Source of the DNA: Ruminococcus callidus
GTDB lineage: Bacteria; Bacillota; Clostridia; Oscillospirales; Ruminococcaceae
Assembly (NCBI RefSeq): GCF_020709055.1
Contig: NZ_JAJFCK010000005.1
Span: 42,292-106,291, forward strand
Reading direction: 5' to 3'
Length of the DNA: 64,000 nucleotides
How positions within the stretch are numbered: position 1 is the first letter of the stretch; each line of letters begins with the position of its first letter. The translations under genes and the position numbers were made by a program. This document shows, piece after piece, positions 9,524-23,717 of the stretch. Under the pieces are notes generated by a model, which saw nothing but the letters and a program-made list of their open reading frames with translations, did not search any database and was not told the origin of the DNA.

Positions 9524-10132
9524 ATGATCGCAATTATCGACTACGGCGCAGGCAATATTTTCAGCGTCAAGAATGCGCTGGATTATCTGGGACTTCCCGC
9601 TGCTCTGACGGCAGATCCGGAGGCCATCCGGAATGCAGATGCATTGATTCTCCCCGGCGTGGGAGCTTTCCCCAGCGCCATGCAGATGCTGCACGACAGC
9701 GGACTCACCGGCGTGATTCGGGAGGAGTCCCGCAAAAAGCCGTTTCTGGGTATCTGTCTCGGCATGCAGCTCATCTTTGAAAAGGGCTATGAATTCGAAG
9801 AATGCGACGGTCTGGGACTGGTTCCCGGCAAGGTGGAAAAAATCGAAGCGCCCGGCATGGTCATTCCCCATATGGGCTGGAATAAGCTGGAAATGCAGCA
9901 CGACTGTCCCATTCTCCGGAATCTGCCGGAGGAATCCTATGTGTACTTCGTCCACTCCTATCAGGCAGTTGTGCCGGACGAATATCTGGCCGCCTATGTG
10001 GAATACGGCACGGCAAAGATTCCGGCAATGGTGTATGACGGAAAGACGGTCTACGGCGCACAGTTCCATCCGGAAAAGAGCGGCGAGATCGGACTGCAAA
10101 TTCTGCGGAACTTCGGAGGGCTGATCGGATGA
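9524..10132 (+). CDS. hisH: Imidazole glycerol phosphate synthase glutaminase subunit HisH
   Basis: Class I glutamine amidotransferase that hands ammonia to HisF. 202 residues. The catalytic triad is visible: C78 in GICLGMQ, and H182 with E184 in the FHPEKS stretch. DYGAGN near the N terminus is typical of HisH. It overlaps hisA by 4 bp (ATGA). The partner hisF lies two genes downstream in the same operon. Confidence 0.97.
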   Translation: MIAIIDYGAGNIFSVKNALDYLGLPAALTADPEAIRNADALILPGVGAFPSAMQMLHDSGLTGVIREESRKKPFLGICLGMQLIFEKGYEFEECDGLGLVPGKVEKIEAPGMVIPHMGWNKLEMQHDCPILRNLPEESYVYFVHSYQAVVPDEYLAAYVEYGTAKIPAMVYDGKTVYGAQFHPEKSGEIGLQILRNFGGLIG

Positions 10133-10857
10133 TTATTTTACCGGCAATTGATATCAAGGACGGCAACTGTGTCCGCCTGTTCAAGGGTGATTTTTCCACC
10201 GTGGAAAAGGTTGCCGCAGATTACATGGAAACGGCAAAGGGCTTCGAAGCAGCCGGTGCCTCCTGGATTCACATGGTAGATCTGGACGGTGCCAAAGAGG
10301 GCAGACCGGTCAACCAGCATATCTATGAGGACGTGGCAGCAAAAACCGGTTTGAAGGTAGAGGTCGGCGGCGGTATCCGGAATCTGGAGACCATCGACAC
10401 CTACTTGAAGAGCGGTGTGGAGCGAGTGATTCTCGGTTCAGCAGCGCTGAAAAATCCGCAGCTGGTCAAGGATGCGGTGCAGAAATTCGGCAGCCGGCAC
10501 ATCGCTGTGGGCATTGATGCGAAAAACGGCATGGTTGCCACAGAGGGCTGGCTGGAAGAATCGGATACCGATTATATCACACTGGCGAAAGAGATGATCG
10601 CCGTGGGCGTGGAGTACTTCATTGTCACAGATATCGCCAAGGACGGTACACTGTCCGGCGTGAATCTGGAACAGCTGAAAGCGCTGCGGGATGCCACCGA
10701 GGGCAAGTGCAGCATCATTGCCAGCGGCGGTGTTCACACCATCGAGGACATCCGTGGCTGCAAGGAACTGGGACTTTACGGGACGATCTGCGGCAAGTCG
10801 ATTTATAAGGGGACACTGGACTTGAGAGAGGCCATTGCTCTGGCGGAAGGAGTGTAA
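10129..10857 (+). CDS. hisA: ProFAR isomerase HisA
   Basis: TIM-barrel isomerase that converts ProFAR to PRFAR, the substrate of HisF-HisH. 242 residues. D8 in PAIDIKDG and the second catalytic Asp in [12 protein letters not shown] are visible, and GGIRNLETI and [11 protein letters not shown] form phosphate-binding loops. It overlaps hisH by 4 bp and is followed by hisF after 5 bp. Confidence 0.97.
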   Translation: MIILPAIDIKDGNCVRLFKGDFSTVEKVAADYMETAKGFEAAGASWIHMVDLDGAKEGRPVNQHIYEDVAAKTGLKVEVGGGIRNLETIDTYLKSGVERVILGSAALKNPQLVKDAVQKFGSRHIAVGIDAKNGMVATEGWLEESDTDYITLAKEMIAVGVEYFIVTDIAKDGTLSGVNLEQLKALRDATEGKCSIIASGGVHTIEDIRGCKELGLYGTICGKSIYKGTLDLREAIALAEGV

Positions 10858-10862
10858 CGCAT

Positions 10863-11618
10863 ATGTTGGCAAAACGAATCATTCCTTGTCTGGATGTGCG
10901 CAACGGCAAGGTGGTAAAGGGCGTAAACTTTGAGGGAATCAAAGATGTCGGCGATCCGGTGGAGTGTGCCTATGCTTACAATCAGCAGGGCGCAGACGAG
11001 ATCGTGTTTTACGACATCACCGCTTCCTATGAGGGCAGAGGTGTCATGCTGGACGTGGTACGGGAGACGGCGAAAAAGGTTTTCGTACCGCTGACCGTGG
11101 GCGGCGGCATCAAGACTGTAGACGATATTCGGGAGACGCTCCGTGCCGGTGCAGATAAGGTTTCCGTCAATTCCCAGGCTGTCCAGAACCCCCGGCTCAT
11201 CAAGGACGGCGCCGACATCTTCGGCTGCCAGTGCATCTGCGTGGGCGTCGATGCCAAGAAAATCGGCGAAAACAAGTGGACGGTGTTCATCAACGGCGCA
11301 CGTGTGGACATGCATCTGGATCTCATCGACTGGGTGAAGCAATGCGAACAGCTGGGCGCCGGCGAGATTTGCCTGAACTCCATCGACACAGATGGTGTGC
11401 GTGGCGGATTTGATCTGCCCATGCTGAAAGCTGTTTGCGATGCGGTGCAGATTCCGGTCATCGCCAGCGGCGGTGCCGGAAAGCTGTCTGATTTTGCAGA
11501 TGCTTTTCTGGAGACCGGCTGCTCTGCGGCACTGGCTGCGTCTCTGTTCCATTTCCGGGAGCTGACGGTGCAGGAAGTCAAGGCAGACTGCCGTGCCAAG
11601 GGAATTCCCATGCGGTAA
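10863..11618 (+). CDS. hisF: Imidazole glycerol phosphate synthase cyclase subunit HisF
   Basis: TIM-barrel synthase that uses ammonia from HisH to turn PRFAR into imidazole glycerol phosphate and AICAR. 251 residues. D11 in [10 protein letters not shown] and the second Asp in CVGVDAKK are the catalytic pair, and [12 protein letters not shown] and [11 protein letters not shown] are phosphate-binding loops. A small membrane-protein gene, not another his gene, comes next. Confidence 0.97.
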   Translation: MLAKRIIPCLDVRNGKVVKGVNFEGIKDVGDPVECAYAYNQQGADEIVFYDITASYEGRGVMLDVVRETAKKVFVPLTVGGGIKTVDDIRETLRAGADKVSVNSQAVQNPRLIKDGADIFGCQCICVGVDAKKIGENKWTVFINGARVDMHLDLIDWVKQCEQLGAGEICLNSIDTDGVRGGFDLPMLKAVCDAVQIPVIASGGAGKLSDFADAFLETGCSAALAASLFHFRELTVQEVKADCRAKGIPMR

Positions 11619-11639
11619 AAGGGCAAAGGAAGTGTGACT

Positions 11640-11993
11640 ATGCGTTTTCTTGTCTTTTGCCTGCTCTTGATTCCAGCTGTTCAGCTGGCTGCCGGATGGG
11701 CAATGCGGTATCGTGCGCCCAAAAAGATCAACTCATGGGTCGGATACCGTACAGAACGCTCCATGCAAAATGAGGAGAGCTGGAAATTTGCAAATCAGTA
11801 TTGCGGCAGACTCTGGATGTTTTTCGGCGCAGCAATGCTGGTTGCTTCTGCGGCATCCTGTATCAGTCTGCGGTTTGTCTCAAAAAAGACGGCGGCGCTC
11901 CTGGCAGCTGTTGCTGTCAGCGTACAAACCGCGGAACTGCTGCTGACCCTGTTTCCGGTGGAGCGTGCACTCAAAAAGAAATTTCAAAAATAA
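11640..11993 (+). CDS. Small SdpI-like integral membrane protein
   Basis: 117 residues with three likely membrane segments (about 1-18, 53-76 and 84-103) and a conserved cytoplasmic stretch, [18 protein letters not shown]. That stretch matches the signature I associate with the SdpI family (immunity to the SdpC toxin in Bacillus and many uncharacterised homologues). ATG at 11640 is chosen because AAAGGA lies 9 bp upstream; a GTG at 11634 is too close to it. It sits between hisF and hisI, and its role in a histidine operon is unknown. Whether it is a full SdpI or only the C-terminal SdpI-like module is unclear. Confidence 0.75.
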   Translation: MRFLVFCLLLIPAVQLAAGWAMRYRAPKKINSWVGYRTERSMQNEESWKFANQYCGRLWMFFGAAMLVASAASCISLRFVSKKTAALLAAVAVSVQTAELLLTLFPVERALKKKFQK

Positions 11994-12006
11994 GAAGGAG
12001 AATCAC

Positions 12007-12357
12007 ATGGTTGAAATTGATATCAACAACCTGGATGTCTATTTCCAGAAGGGCGAGCTGATCCCGGCGATTGCCTTTGATGTAGACACAAAGACCGTGC
12101 TGATGCTGGCATATATGAACAAGGAGAGCTTGCGCAAGACGCTGGAAACCGGCTATACCTGGTATTGGAGCCGTTCCCGTCAGGAACTCTGGAACAAAGG
12201 CGCCACCAGCGGCCATCTGCAAAAGGTGGTTTCTATATACAGCGACTGTGATAACGACACGCTGCTTTTGAATGTCAGACAGACTGGTGTGGCATGTCAC
12301 ACCGGATCTTACAGCTGCTTTTTTAATAAAATGTATCAGGAGGACAAGACAAAATGA
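12007..12357 (+). CDS. hisI: Phosphoribosyl-AMP cyclohydrolase HisI
   Basis: Opens the purine ring of phosphoribosyl-AMP, the third step of histidine synthesis, using zinc. 116 residues, stand-alone form without the HisE domain. Conserved stretches: [32 protein letters not shown] and [12 protein letters not shown], which hold the metal-binding Asp and Cys residues. The start is the ATG at 12007 after AAGGAG; the open frame continues upstream into the previous gene. It overlaps hisE by 4 bp. Confidence 0.96.
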   Translation: MVEIDINNLDVYFQKGELIPAIAFDVDTKTVLMLAYMNKESLRKTLETGYTWYWSRSRQELWNKGATSGHLQKVVSIYSDCDNDTLLLNVRQTGVACHTGSYSCFFNKMYQEDKTK

Positions 12358-12701
12358 ACGCATTGGAAGAACTGTATGAGGTTGTCATGAGCCGGAAGGC
12401 AATGTATGAAAACGGAGAGGTGGATGTAGAATCCCAGAAGTCCTACACCTGCTATCTGTTCTCCAAGGGACAGGACAAGATCCTGAAGAAGTGCGGTGAA
12501 GAGTGTTCGGAAACCATCATCGCTGCCAAGAACAACGACAACGACGAACTCAAGAACGAGATTGCAGACCTGATGTATCACATCATGGTACTGTGCGCAC
12601 AGCAGGGCTTGCCGTGGTCGGAGGTGGAAGCCGTTCTGGAGGAACGCAGCCAGAAGATCGGCAACCTCAAGACCTTCAAGAACGTGGATCACAATTCGTA
12701 A
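12354..12701 (+). CDS. hisE: Phosphoribosyl-ATP pyrophosphatase HisE
   Basis: Removes pyrophosphate from phosphoribosyl-ATP, the second step of histidine synthesis. 115 residues of the MazG-like all-alpha fold. Metal-binding motifs are visible: [15 protein letters not shown] followed by [16 protein letters not shown]. Last gene of the his operon. hisC (aminotransferase) and a histidinol phosphatase are absent from this cluster and must lie elsewhere. Confidence 0.96.
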   Translation: MNALEELYEVVMSRKAMYENGEVDVESQKSYTCYLFSKGQDKILKKCGEECSETIIAAKNNDNDELKNEIADLMYHIMVLCAQQGLPWSEVEAVLEERSQKIGNLKTFKNVDHNS

Positions 12702-12740
12702 GCACAGAAAAATTTTCCCAAGCAGTCACATTTTCAGGAG

Positions 12741-12815
12741 CCTCCTCATAAACTGTAGAGAAGCCGCTATCAGATCAGCTGGTGGGCTTGCAACAGCTTA
12801 TGAGGAGGTCTTTTT
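12741..12815 (+). promoter_or_regulatory. Stem-loop that pairs with the ribosome-binding site of the next gene; possible terminator
   Basis: An 11-bp perfect inverted repeat, 12741-12751 with 12798-12808. After one mismatch the stem continues for 4 bp (12753-12756 with 12793-12796). The 3' arm contains the AGGAGG of the gene starting at 12816, and five T follow at 12811-12815. It can therefore act as a rho-independent terminator of the his operon, as a translational lock on the next gene, or both. The 36-nt loop is not obviously a known riboswitch. Confidence 0.65.
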
Positions 12816-13580
12816 ATGAGCCAATACCATCCTATGCCGGAGCAGTGCGCAGACACTGTTCCCGTGAAAGTGAATCGGGTGTTTGACAGCTGCAGTGATC
12901 GTGACTGCTTTTCCAATGTGCAAATTTTAATGGACGGCGGAGAACTTCCTGCCAACGTCACAATGGTAAAGAGCCGGTGCGTGCGGGTGTCGGACATCTG
13001 TATGAACATCGAGCCGGTGCCGTTCAACCGCGGCTTTTACTCCATTGATCTGACGTATACGTTTCGGGTGGAGCTGATGGCATACGAGCGGTCGTGCAGC
13101 AGTCCGGTATTGCTGACCGGAACGGCGTACACCAGTAAGAACGTCATTCTGTACGGTGGAGAAAGCAACACCAAGACGTTTTTCAGCAGCGGCGAACAGA
13201 TCGGCGACACCAATGCCTGCTGCGAAACCATCAATCTCCCCACGGCAGCCGTGCAGGTGGTCGAGCCGATCGCACTGGAAGCACGCATCGGCTCTGTCTG
13301 CGGGCCGGATGGCGCAGCGCCGGTGCGGACGGTCATCATGACACTGGGGCTGTTCTCTGTGGTGGAGCTGTTCCGTCCGGTGACGATTCTGGTGCCCACG
13401 TATGAGTACACCATTCCCGCTAAGGAATGCCATGCGGACACGGAATCCCCCTGTGCTGTGTTCGATAAGATTCGGTTTCCGGCGGAGGAGTTCACACCGG
13501 CAACACTTTCTGGCAGCGCCAAGGGCGAATCCTGCCATTGCGGAGAGACCGTACAGCAGAACGAGGACAGTACATCGTAA
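12816..13580 (+). CDS. Uncharacterised Cys-rich protein
   Basis: 254 residues, not recognised with confidence. No signal peptide or membrane segment. About a dozen cysteines are spread over the chain, including DSCSDRDC near residue 28, ACCETI near 132 and a C-terminal CHCGE. A central stretch, IEPVPFNRGFYSIDLTYTF, looks like a conserved beta-rich core. The start is well set by AGGAGG 7 bp upstream, which is in the 3' arm of a stem-loop. The next gene is YunB-like, so a sporulation or spore-coat role is possible but is only an inference from position. Confidence 0.7.
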   Translation: MSQYHPMPEQCADTVPVKVNRVFDSCSDRDCFSNVQILMDGGELPANVTMVKSRCVRVSDICMNIEPVPFNRGFYSIDLTYTFRVELMAYERSCSSPVLLTGTAYTSKNVILYGGESNTKTFFSSGEQIGDTNACCETINLPTAAVQVVEPIALEARIGSVCGPDGAAPVRTVIMTLGLFSVVELFRPVTILVPTYEYTIPAKECHADTESPCAVFDKIRFPAEEFTPATLSGSAKGESCHCGETVQQNEDSTS

Positions 13581-13619
13581 GTGCCGGAAACGGTGCTTCG
13601 GGAGCATGTCCACTTTGGA

Positions 13620-13647
13620 AAACGGGCGGCAGAACTGTCGCCCGTTT
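13620..13647 (+). other. Short perfect stem-loop between two genes
   Basis: AAACGGGCG at 13620-13628 pairs with CGCCCGTTT at 13639-13647 around a 10-nt loop. Only three T end the 3' arm, so it is a weak terminator or an RNA-processing or stabilising hairpin. It lies just before the ribosome-binding site of the yunB-like gene. Confidence 0.4.
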
Positions 13648-13670
13648 GATGTGTCCGGAAGGAGCTATGT

Positions 13671-16730
<3,060 letters not shown>

Positions 16731-16750
16731 CATAGGAGGAAAAGATCGAG

Positions 16751-18211
16751 ATGAAGCTTTTTGAAAAAAATGCGGCAGAACTGTCTGAAATGCTGCAAAC
16801 CAAAGCGTGCAGCGCTGTGGAGCTGACACAGGATGTGCTGTCCCGCATCGATGCTGTAGAGCCGAAAGTAGAGGCATATGTCACTCGCTGTGAGGATTGT
16901 CTGGAACAGGCAAAGGCAGTGGACGATGCCAGAGCCGCCGGAAAGGAACTGCATCCGCTGGCAGGTATTCCCATCGGCATCAAGGACAATATCTCCACCA
17001 AAGGAATCCGCACCACCTGTTCCTCCAGGATGCTGGAAAACTATGTGCCGCCCTTTGATGCAACCATCATGCAGCCGATTCGGGATGCCGGCATGGTCAT
17101 CACCGGCAAGATGAACATGGACGAGTTCGCCATGGGTTCCTCCACGGAGACCTCTTATTTCCACAAGACTCATAACCCCCACAATCTGGACTGCGTTCCG
17201 GGCGGTTCCTCCGGCGGCAGCGCAGCAGCTGTGGCAGCGGGCGAGGCAATCCTGACACTGGGTTCGGATACCGGCGGATCCATCCGGCAGCCGGCTTCAC
17301 TGTGCGGCGTCGTTGGTCTGAAGCCCACCTATGGCAGCGTTTCCCGTTACGGTCTGGTGGCATTTGCCTCCTCGCTGGATCAGATCGGACCGTTCGGAAA
17401 GTCCGTCAAGGACGTGGCACTGCTGCAAAGCCTGATTCAGGGGCACGACAGCATGGACGCAACCTCCGCTTACCGTACCTATACCAACCTGTATGATAAC
17501 CTAAACGGCAATGTACAGGGCCTGCGCATTGGTGTCCCGAAGGAGTACTTCGGCGAGGGCGTGGATGCCGATGTCAAGGAAGCCGTTTGGAATGCCATCC
17601 GTCAGCTGGAACAGAGCGGTGCAGAGGTCAAGGAGATCTCCCTGCCCAGCACAGAATACGCCATCAACACCTACTACATCATCGCATCTGCGGAGGCATC
17701 CTCCAATCTGGCACGGTTTGACGGTGTGAAGTACGGCTATCGTGCTAAGAATTATGACGGTCTGACCGATATGTACGAAAAGACCAGAAGCGAGGGCTTC
17801 GGCGACGAGGTAAAGCGCCGCATTATGCTTGGAACATTCGTGCTCAGCTCCGGCTTCTACGATGCGTACTATAAGAAGGCAAAGCTGGTACAGCGCCGAA
17901 TCGCACAGGAATTTGCAGATGCATTCCAGAGCTGTGATGTCATCATCACACCGACCGCACCGTCTGCGGCGTTCAAGATCGGCGAAAACATCGGCGATCC
18001 GCTGAAGATGTACTACAGCGATGTCTGCACCGTAACCGTCAATATCGCAGGTCTGCCGGCAGTCAGCGTCCCCTGCGGCAAGTCTGCATCCGGACTGCCG
18101 CTCGGCATGCAGCTGATCGGCAACAAGTTCGCAGAGCAGACCATTCTGAACGCTGCATATGGCTATGAACAGATTTGCGGCGGATTCCGGCTGATTCCGG
18201 AAACACTCTGA
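16751..18211 (+). CDS. gatA: Glutamyl/aspartyl-tRNA amidotransferase subunit A
   Basis: Amidase subunit that frees ammonia from glutamine or asparagine. 486 residues. The Ser-cisSer-Lys triad is visible: K78 in GIPIGIKDN, S153 in the GGSSGGS loop (151-157) and S177 in GSDTGGSIRQP. ATG follows AGGAGG. It is the second gene of the gat cluster, with gatB 19 bp downstream. Confidence 0.98.
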   Translation: MKLFEKNAAELSEMLQTKACSAVELTQDVLSRIDAVEPKVEAYVTRCEDCLEQAKAVDDARAAGKELHPLAGIPIGIKDNISTKGIRTTCSSRMLENYVPPFDATIMQPIRDAGMVITGKMNMDEFAMGSSTETSYFHKTHNPHNLDCVPGGSSGGSAAAVAAGEAILTLGSDTGGSIRQPASLCGVVGLKPTYGSVSRYGLVAFASSLDQIGPFGKSVKDVALLQSLIQGHDSMDATSAYRTYTNLYDNLNGNVQGLRIGVPKEYFGEGVDADVKEAVWNAIRQLEQSGAEVKEISLPSTEYAINTYYIIASAEASSNLARFDGVKYGYRAKNYDGLTDMYEKTRSEGFGDEVKRRIMLGTFVLSSGFYDAYYKKAKLVQRRIAQEFADAFQSCDVIITPTAPSAAFKIGENIGDPLKMYYSDVCTVTVNIAGLPAVSVPCGKSASGLPLGMQLIGNKFAEQTILNAAYGYEQICGGFRLIPETL

Positions 18212-18230
18212 GCGGGGAGGAATAACACTG

Positions 18231-19670
18231 ATGAAAGATTATGAGATCGTTGTGGGCCTGGAAGTCCACGCAGAATTGAATACAAAGTCCAAGATTTACT
18301 GCAACTGCCGCAACGCCTTTGGCCTGGAGGTCAACTCGCAGGTTTGCCCGGTCTGCATGGGTATGCCCGGCACGCTGCCGACGCTGAATGAAAAGGTCGT
18401 AGAATACGCCATCAAGATGGGACACGCCATGCACTGCCAGATCAACGGTGTATGCAAGCAGGACAGAAAGAACTACTTCTATCCCGACCTGCCCAAGGCA
18501 TACCAGATCTCGCAGGCAGAAGTGCCCCTTTGTGGAAAGGGCTATCTGGATGTCATGGTAGACGGCGAGATGAAGCGCATTGGCGTCACCAGAATCCACA
18601 TTGAGGAGGATGCCGGAAAGCTGCTGCACGATGAGGCGTTTGCAGGCTCTCTGGTGGATCTGAACCGCTGCGGTGTTCCGCTGATCGAGATCGTTTCCGA
18701 GCCGGACATCCGGAGCAGCGCCGAGGCAAAGGCATACCTGGAAACCATCAAGTCTATCTTGCAGTACCTGAACATCTCTGACTGTAAGATGCAGGAGGGC
18801 TCCATCCGCTGCGACGTCAACGTCTCTGTACGGGAAAAAGGTGCGGCTGAGTTCGGCACACGCTGCGAGATGAAGAACGTCAACAGCTTCAGTGCTGCTG
18901 TTCGCGGCATTGAGTACGAGGCAAAGCGCCAGATCGAGATTCTGGAAGCCGGCGGTACCATTGCACAGGAAACACGCCGCTGGGACGATGCCAAGGGCAT
19001 GAGCATTGTAATGCGTTCCAAGGAGGACGCACAGGACTACCGGTATTTCCCGGAGCCGGATCTGCTGACCATCGTTGTGCCGGAAGAGAAGATCCAGGCA
19101 CTGAAAGAGAGCATTCCGGAGCTGCCGAACGTGAAGCTTCAGCGGTACGTCTTTGACTTCGGACTGTCCCAGACTGATGCAACCTTGATTGCTGAGGACG
19201 TGTCCCGTTCGACGCTGTTCGATGCCTGCGTTGCCATCGGCACCTGCAAGCCCAAGAGCATTAGCAACTGGATTCTCTCGGACATCGCAAAGTACACCAA
19301 CGAGACCGGCAAGCGCATCGAGGAAACTGCACTGACACCGGAGCACCTGACTGCACTGGTAGAGCAGGTGGAAAAGGGCGTCATCTCCAATGCTTCGGCA
19401 AAGAAGGTATTCGCTGTGATTGTCGAAGAGAACAAGGATCCGGTGGCTGTCATCGAGGAAAAGGGTATGAAGCAGAATTCGGACACCGGCTTCCTGGAAC
19501 AGCTGGCAAAGGACGTTCTGGCACAGAACGAAAAGTCTGTGAATGACTATAAGAACGGCAAGACCAATGCGCTGGGCTATCTGGTTGGCCAGTGCATGAA
19601 GGCTTCCAAGGGCAAGGCTAATCCGGGCATTGTCAAGGAGATCGTAACAAGAATGCTGAACGAGGGCTAA
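18231..19670 (+). CDS. gatB: Glutamyl/aspartyl-tRNA amidotransferase subunit B
   Basis: Binds the mischarged tRNA and carries out the kinase and transamidation steps. 479 residues. Typical stretches: IVVGLEVHAELNTKSKIYC, VCPVCMGMPGTLP (metal-binding Cys pair), KNYFYPDLPKAYQ, RWDDAKG and DYRYFPEPDL. The C-terminal helical YqeY-like tail is complete. Last gene of the ligA-gatCAB run; it converges on the minus-strand pseudouridine synthase gene. Confidence 0.98.
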   Translation: MKDYEIVVGLEVHAELNTKSKIYCNCRNAFGLEVNSQVCPVCMGMPGTLPTLNEKVVEYAIKMGHAMHCQINGVCKQDRKNYFYPDLPKAYQISQAEVPLCGKGYLDVMVDGEMKRIGVTRIHIEEDAGKLLHDEAFAGSLVDLNRCGVPLIEIVSEPDIRSSAEAKAYLETIKSILQYLNISDCKMQEGSIRCDVNVSVREKGAAEFGTRCEMKNVNSFSAAVRGIEYEAKRQIEILEAGGTIAQETRRWDDAKGMSIVMRSKEDAQDYRYFPEPDLLTIVVPEEKIQALKESIPELPNVKLQRYVFDFGLSQTDATLIAEDVSRSTLFDACVAIGTCKPKSISNWILSDIAKYTNETGKRIEETALTPEHLTALVEQVEKGVISNASAKKVFAVIVEENKDPVAVIEEKGMKQNSDTGFLEQLAKDVLAQNEKSVNDYKNGKTNALGYLVGQCMKASKGKANPGIVKEIVTRMLNEG

Positions 19671-19695
19671 TCTGCACCCGCCGGAGGCGTTCCCA

Positions 19696-19739
19696 TGAAA
19701 AAAGCACCTGCGCTTCGGTTTTTCGGAAGCGCAGGTGCT
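19696..19739 (-). terminator. Rho-independent terminator of the RluA-type gene
   Basis: 14-bp perfect stem, 19703-19716 with 19726-19739, and a 9-nt loop. The run of A at 19698-19703 becomes the T-tract on the minus strand. On the plus strand the stem is not followed by T, so it mainly serves the minus gene but also blocks read-through from gatB poorly, if at all. Confidence 0.8.
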
Positions 19740-19755
19740 GTATCAGAAACCAATC

Positions 19756-20730
19756 TTAAATCGAAACAGTGGGGAATTCCTTTGTGACAAAGGACGGCAC
19801 CGCTGTGCGAATCGTCATGCCATTGAGATCGGAAAGGCAGGTATCCGGGTACGGCTCCAATGTGATCTGATATGCCCACAGAAGCTGGTACTTACAGTGC
19901 CTGTCCCGATTTTCCCGCATGTTGCCGTACTTGGTATCGCCGAGGATGGGCGTTCCGATGTGTGCCAGATGGGCACGAATCTGATGCGTCCGCCCCGTGA
20001 TCAGGTCGACAGCCAGAAGAGCATGGCGTTCGTTGGCACCGAGAACACGATAGCCGGTGATGATCTCCTGAAATCCCGCCTGCTTTTTGTCCAGAATGGT
20101 GACGGTATTGTGACTGGCGGATTTCTGGTGCCATGCGTGAAGCACCGCCTGCTTTTGCCGTGGCGTTCCTACCGTCACACAGAGGTAGGTCTTGCGGATG
20201 CGGTTTTCCCGAATGAGACGGTTGACCTCCCGCAGTGCTGCGGCAGTTTTGGCGGCGATGACAATTCCGCCGGTGTTGCGGTCCAGCCGGTTGCAGAGCG
20301 CTGGTGTAAAACTCTGTTCCTGCGCCGGACGGTATGCGCCGGTATCGTAGAGATAGTGGAGGATGCGGTTGATGAGGGTGTCCGGTGTCTGCCGGTTGTC
20401 GCAGTGTACCACCAGCCCCACCGGCTTGCACACCAGGAGTACCTGCTCGTTCTCGAACAGGATGTCCAGCTTTGCCGGCGCCTGCAAAAATTCGGGAGAT
20501 TCTGTCCGGGACTGCGGACTGGCTTCGAAATAGGTGTCGCTGACAAACAATGTGACAGCATCGCCCACCGCCAGCCGCTGATCCGGCGTGCAGCGCTTTT
20601 TGTTGACCTTGATGTGTTTGGTGCGAATCCATTTGTAGAAAAGACTCTTGGGAAGCTCCGGCAGAATCTTTTGCAGGAATCGGTCTAACCGCTGACCGCT
20701 GTCATTTTCTTGGATGCAAAATTGTTTCAT
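19756..20730 (-). CDS. RluA-family 23S rRNA pseudouridine synthase
   Basis: 324 residues. N-terminal S4 RNA-binding domain (QRLDRFLQKILPELPKSL, about 13-60), then the pseudouridine synthase core: VCKPVGLVVH near residue 110, the catalytic Asp in CNRLDRNTGG, and GRTHQIRAHLAHIG. The length and S4 domain fit the RluC/RluD/YlyB group, and the exact rRNA target cannot be told. No clear ribosome-binding site precedes the ATG. It stands alone on the minus strand. Confidence 0.9.
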   Translation of the reverse strand: MKQFCIQENDSGQRLDRFLQKILPELPKSLFYKWIRTKHIKVNKKRCTPDQRLAVGDAVTLFVSDTYFEASPQSRTESPEFLQAPAKLDILFENEQVLLVCKPVGLVVHCDNRQTPDTLINRILHYLYDTGAYRPAQEQSFTPALCNRLDRNTGGIVIAAKTAAALREVNRLIRENRIRKTYLCVTVGTPRQKQAVLHAWHQKSASHNTVTILDKKQAGFQEIITGYRVLGANERHALLAVDLITGRTHQIRAHLAHIGTPILGDTKYGNMRENRDRHCKYQLLWAYQITLEPYPDTCLSDLNGMTIRTAVPSFVTKEFPTVSI

Positions 20731-20787
20731 GGGATCATTACGTTTGCTGCTGCGTACTGCGGCAGCACTCCTTTTCTCTTGATGTTT

Positions 20788-20953
20788 CTAGGGCTTGTTT
20801 GAAAAATCCGTACATTTGTCAAAACGCCCATAAATCACTGTCTGTGTCGTCGAAAATCCTTGTCAGGCGACAGCCTGCCTGCGGATTCTCTCCTAACATA
20901 CAGTAATTTCTGTGCATTTTCCCAAACATCGCTATTTTTCAAACAACCCCTAG
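20788..20953. repeat. MITE-like element with 20-bp terminal inverted repeats
   Basis: Left end 20788-20807 and right end 20934-20953 are inverted copies, matching at 19 of 20 positions (CTAGGGCTTGTTTG... against CTAGGGGTTGTTTG... on the other strand). Total length is 166 bp with no gene inside. Both ends start with CTAG, which may be a 4-bp target duplication or part of the repeat. Inside is a small hairpin, CAGGC-GACA-GCCTG. Structure and size fit a non-autonomous miniature transposable element; the parent transposase is not in this window. Confidence 0.7.
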
Positions 20954-21006
20954 TATACCATATTTTCGGAAAAAAGAAAAGCAGTTTTTATGGAGGTGAA
21001 TGCGCT

Positions 21007-21726
21007 GTGCGTCAGAAACAGGACGATGGAAACGCTTCCGTACATCCCGCCCACTGCCACGGCGGACATCGGGAACGCATGCGAAAGCGATTTCAGGACA
21101 GCGGACTGCAAGCCTTTCAGCCCCACGAGGTGCTGGAACTGCTGCTGTTCTATGCGCTTCCACGGGTGAACACCAACCCCATTGCCCACGATCTCATGGC
21201 AGAGTTTCACTCGCTTTCCGGCGTGCTGGATGCGGACATCGAGGACTTGAAGCGCATTGACGGCATCGGAGAAAATGCGGCGGTGCTGCTGAAGCTGATT
21301 CCGCAGCTCTGTCAGATGTACCAGCTGGATAAAATGAGCGACAGTGATGTCATGGACACGCTGCCGAAACTCTGCAACTATCTGAAAGCGTGGTTCTCCG
21401 GCGTCATCTCGGAACAGGTCGTCCTGCTCTGCCTGAATGAGTCCCTCCAGCTGATTCGCAGCGAAGTCATCGGCGATGGCACCACGCAGGAGGTGTTTCT
21501 GGATGCCCATCGGATCGCTTCCTGCGCCATTCGTCTGCGCTGTACCCGTGTGGTGCTGGCACACAATCACCCCAATGCATCTGCTGCACTGACCGATGCC
21601 GACATCTTCTCCACCAACCAGCTCCGCAACATCCTGAACGGTTTGCAGATTGTGCTGCTGGATCACATTGTGGTGGGAAAGTACGGGGATACGGTTTCCA
21701 TGCGTCAGCTGATGGGCTGGTCATAA
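21007..21726 (+). CDS. radC: RadC / JAB-domain DNA repair-type protein
   Basis: 239 residues. N-terminal helix-hairpin-helix part ([24 protein letters not shown], ...[14 protein letters not shown]), C-terminal JAB/MPN metalloprotease-like domain with the metal motif [14 protein letters not shown] near residue 192. The true biochemical role of RadC is unsettled. GTG at 21007 is chosen as start because GGAGGTGA lies 8 bp before it. The open frame reaches further upstream into the MITE-like repeat, which is not coding. uvrB follows after 25 bp. Confidence 0.88.
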   Translation: MRQKQDDGNASVHPAHCHGGHRERMRKRFQDSGLQAFQPHEVLELLLFYALPRVNTNPIAHDLMAEFHSLSGVLDADIEDLKRIDGIGENAAVLLKLIPQLCQMYQLDKMSDSDVMDTLPKLCNYLKAWFSGVISEQVVLLCLNESLQLIRSEVIGDGTTQEVFLDAHRIASCAIRLRCTRVVLAHNHPNASAALTDADIFSTNQLRNILNGLQIVLLDHIVVGKYGDTVSMRQLMGWS

Positions 21727-21751
21727 TCGGTTTTTCCAAGGAGGAATGGAT

Positions 21752-23713
<1,962 letters not shown>

Positions 23714-23717
23714 GCTT

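Noticed and set aside
20860..21006. Upstream extension of radC through in-frame codons
   Set aside because: This part overlaps the MITE-like repeat and has no ribosome-binding site; GTG at 21007 has a strong one.
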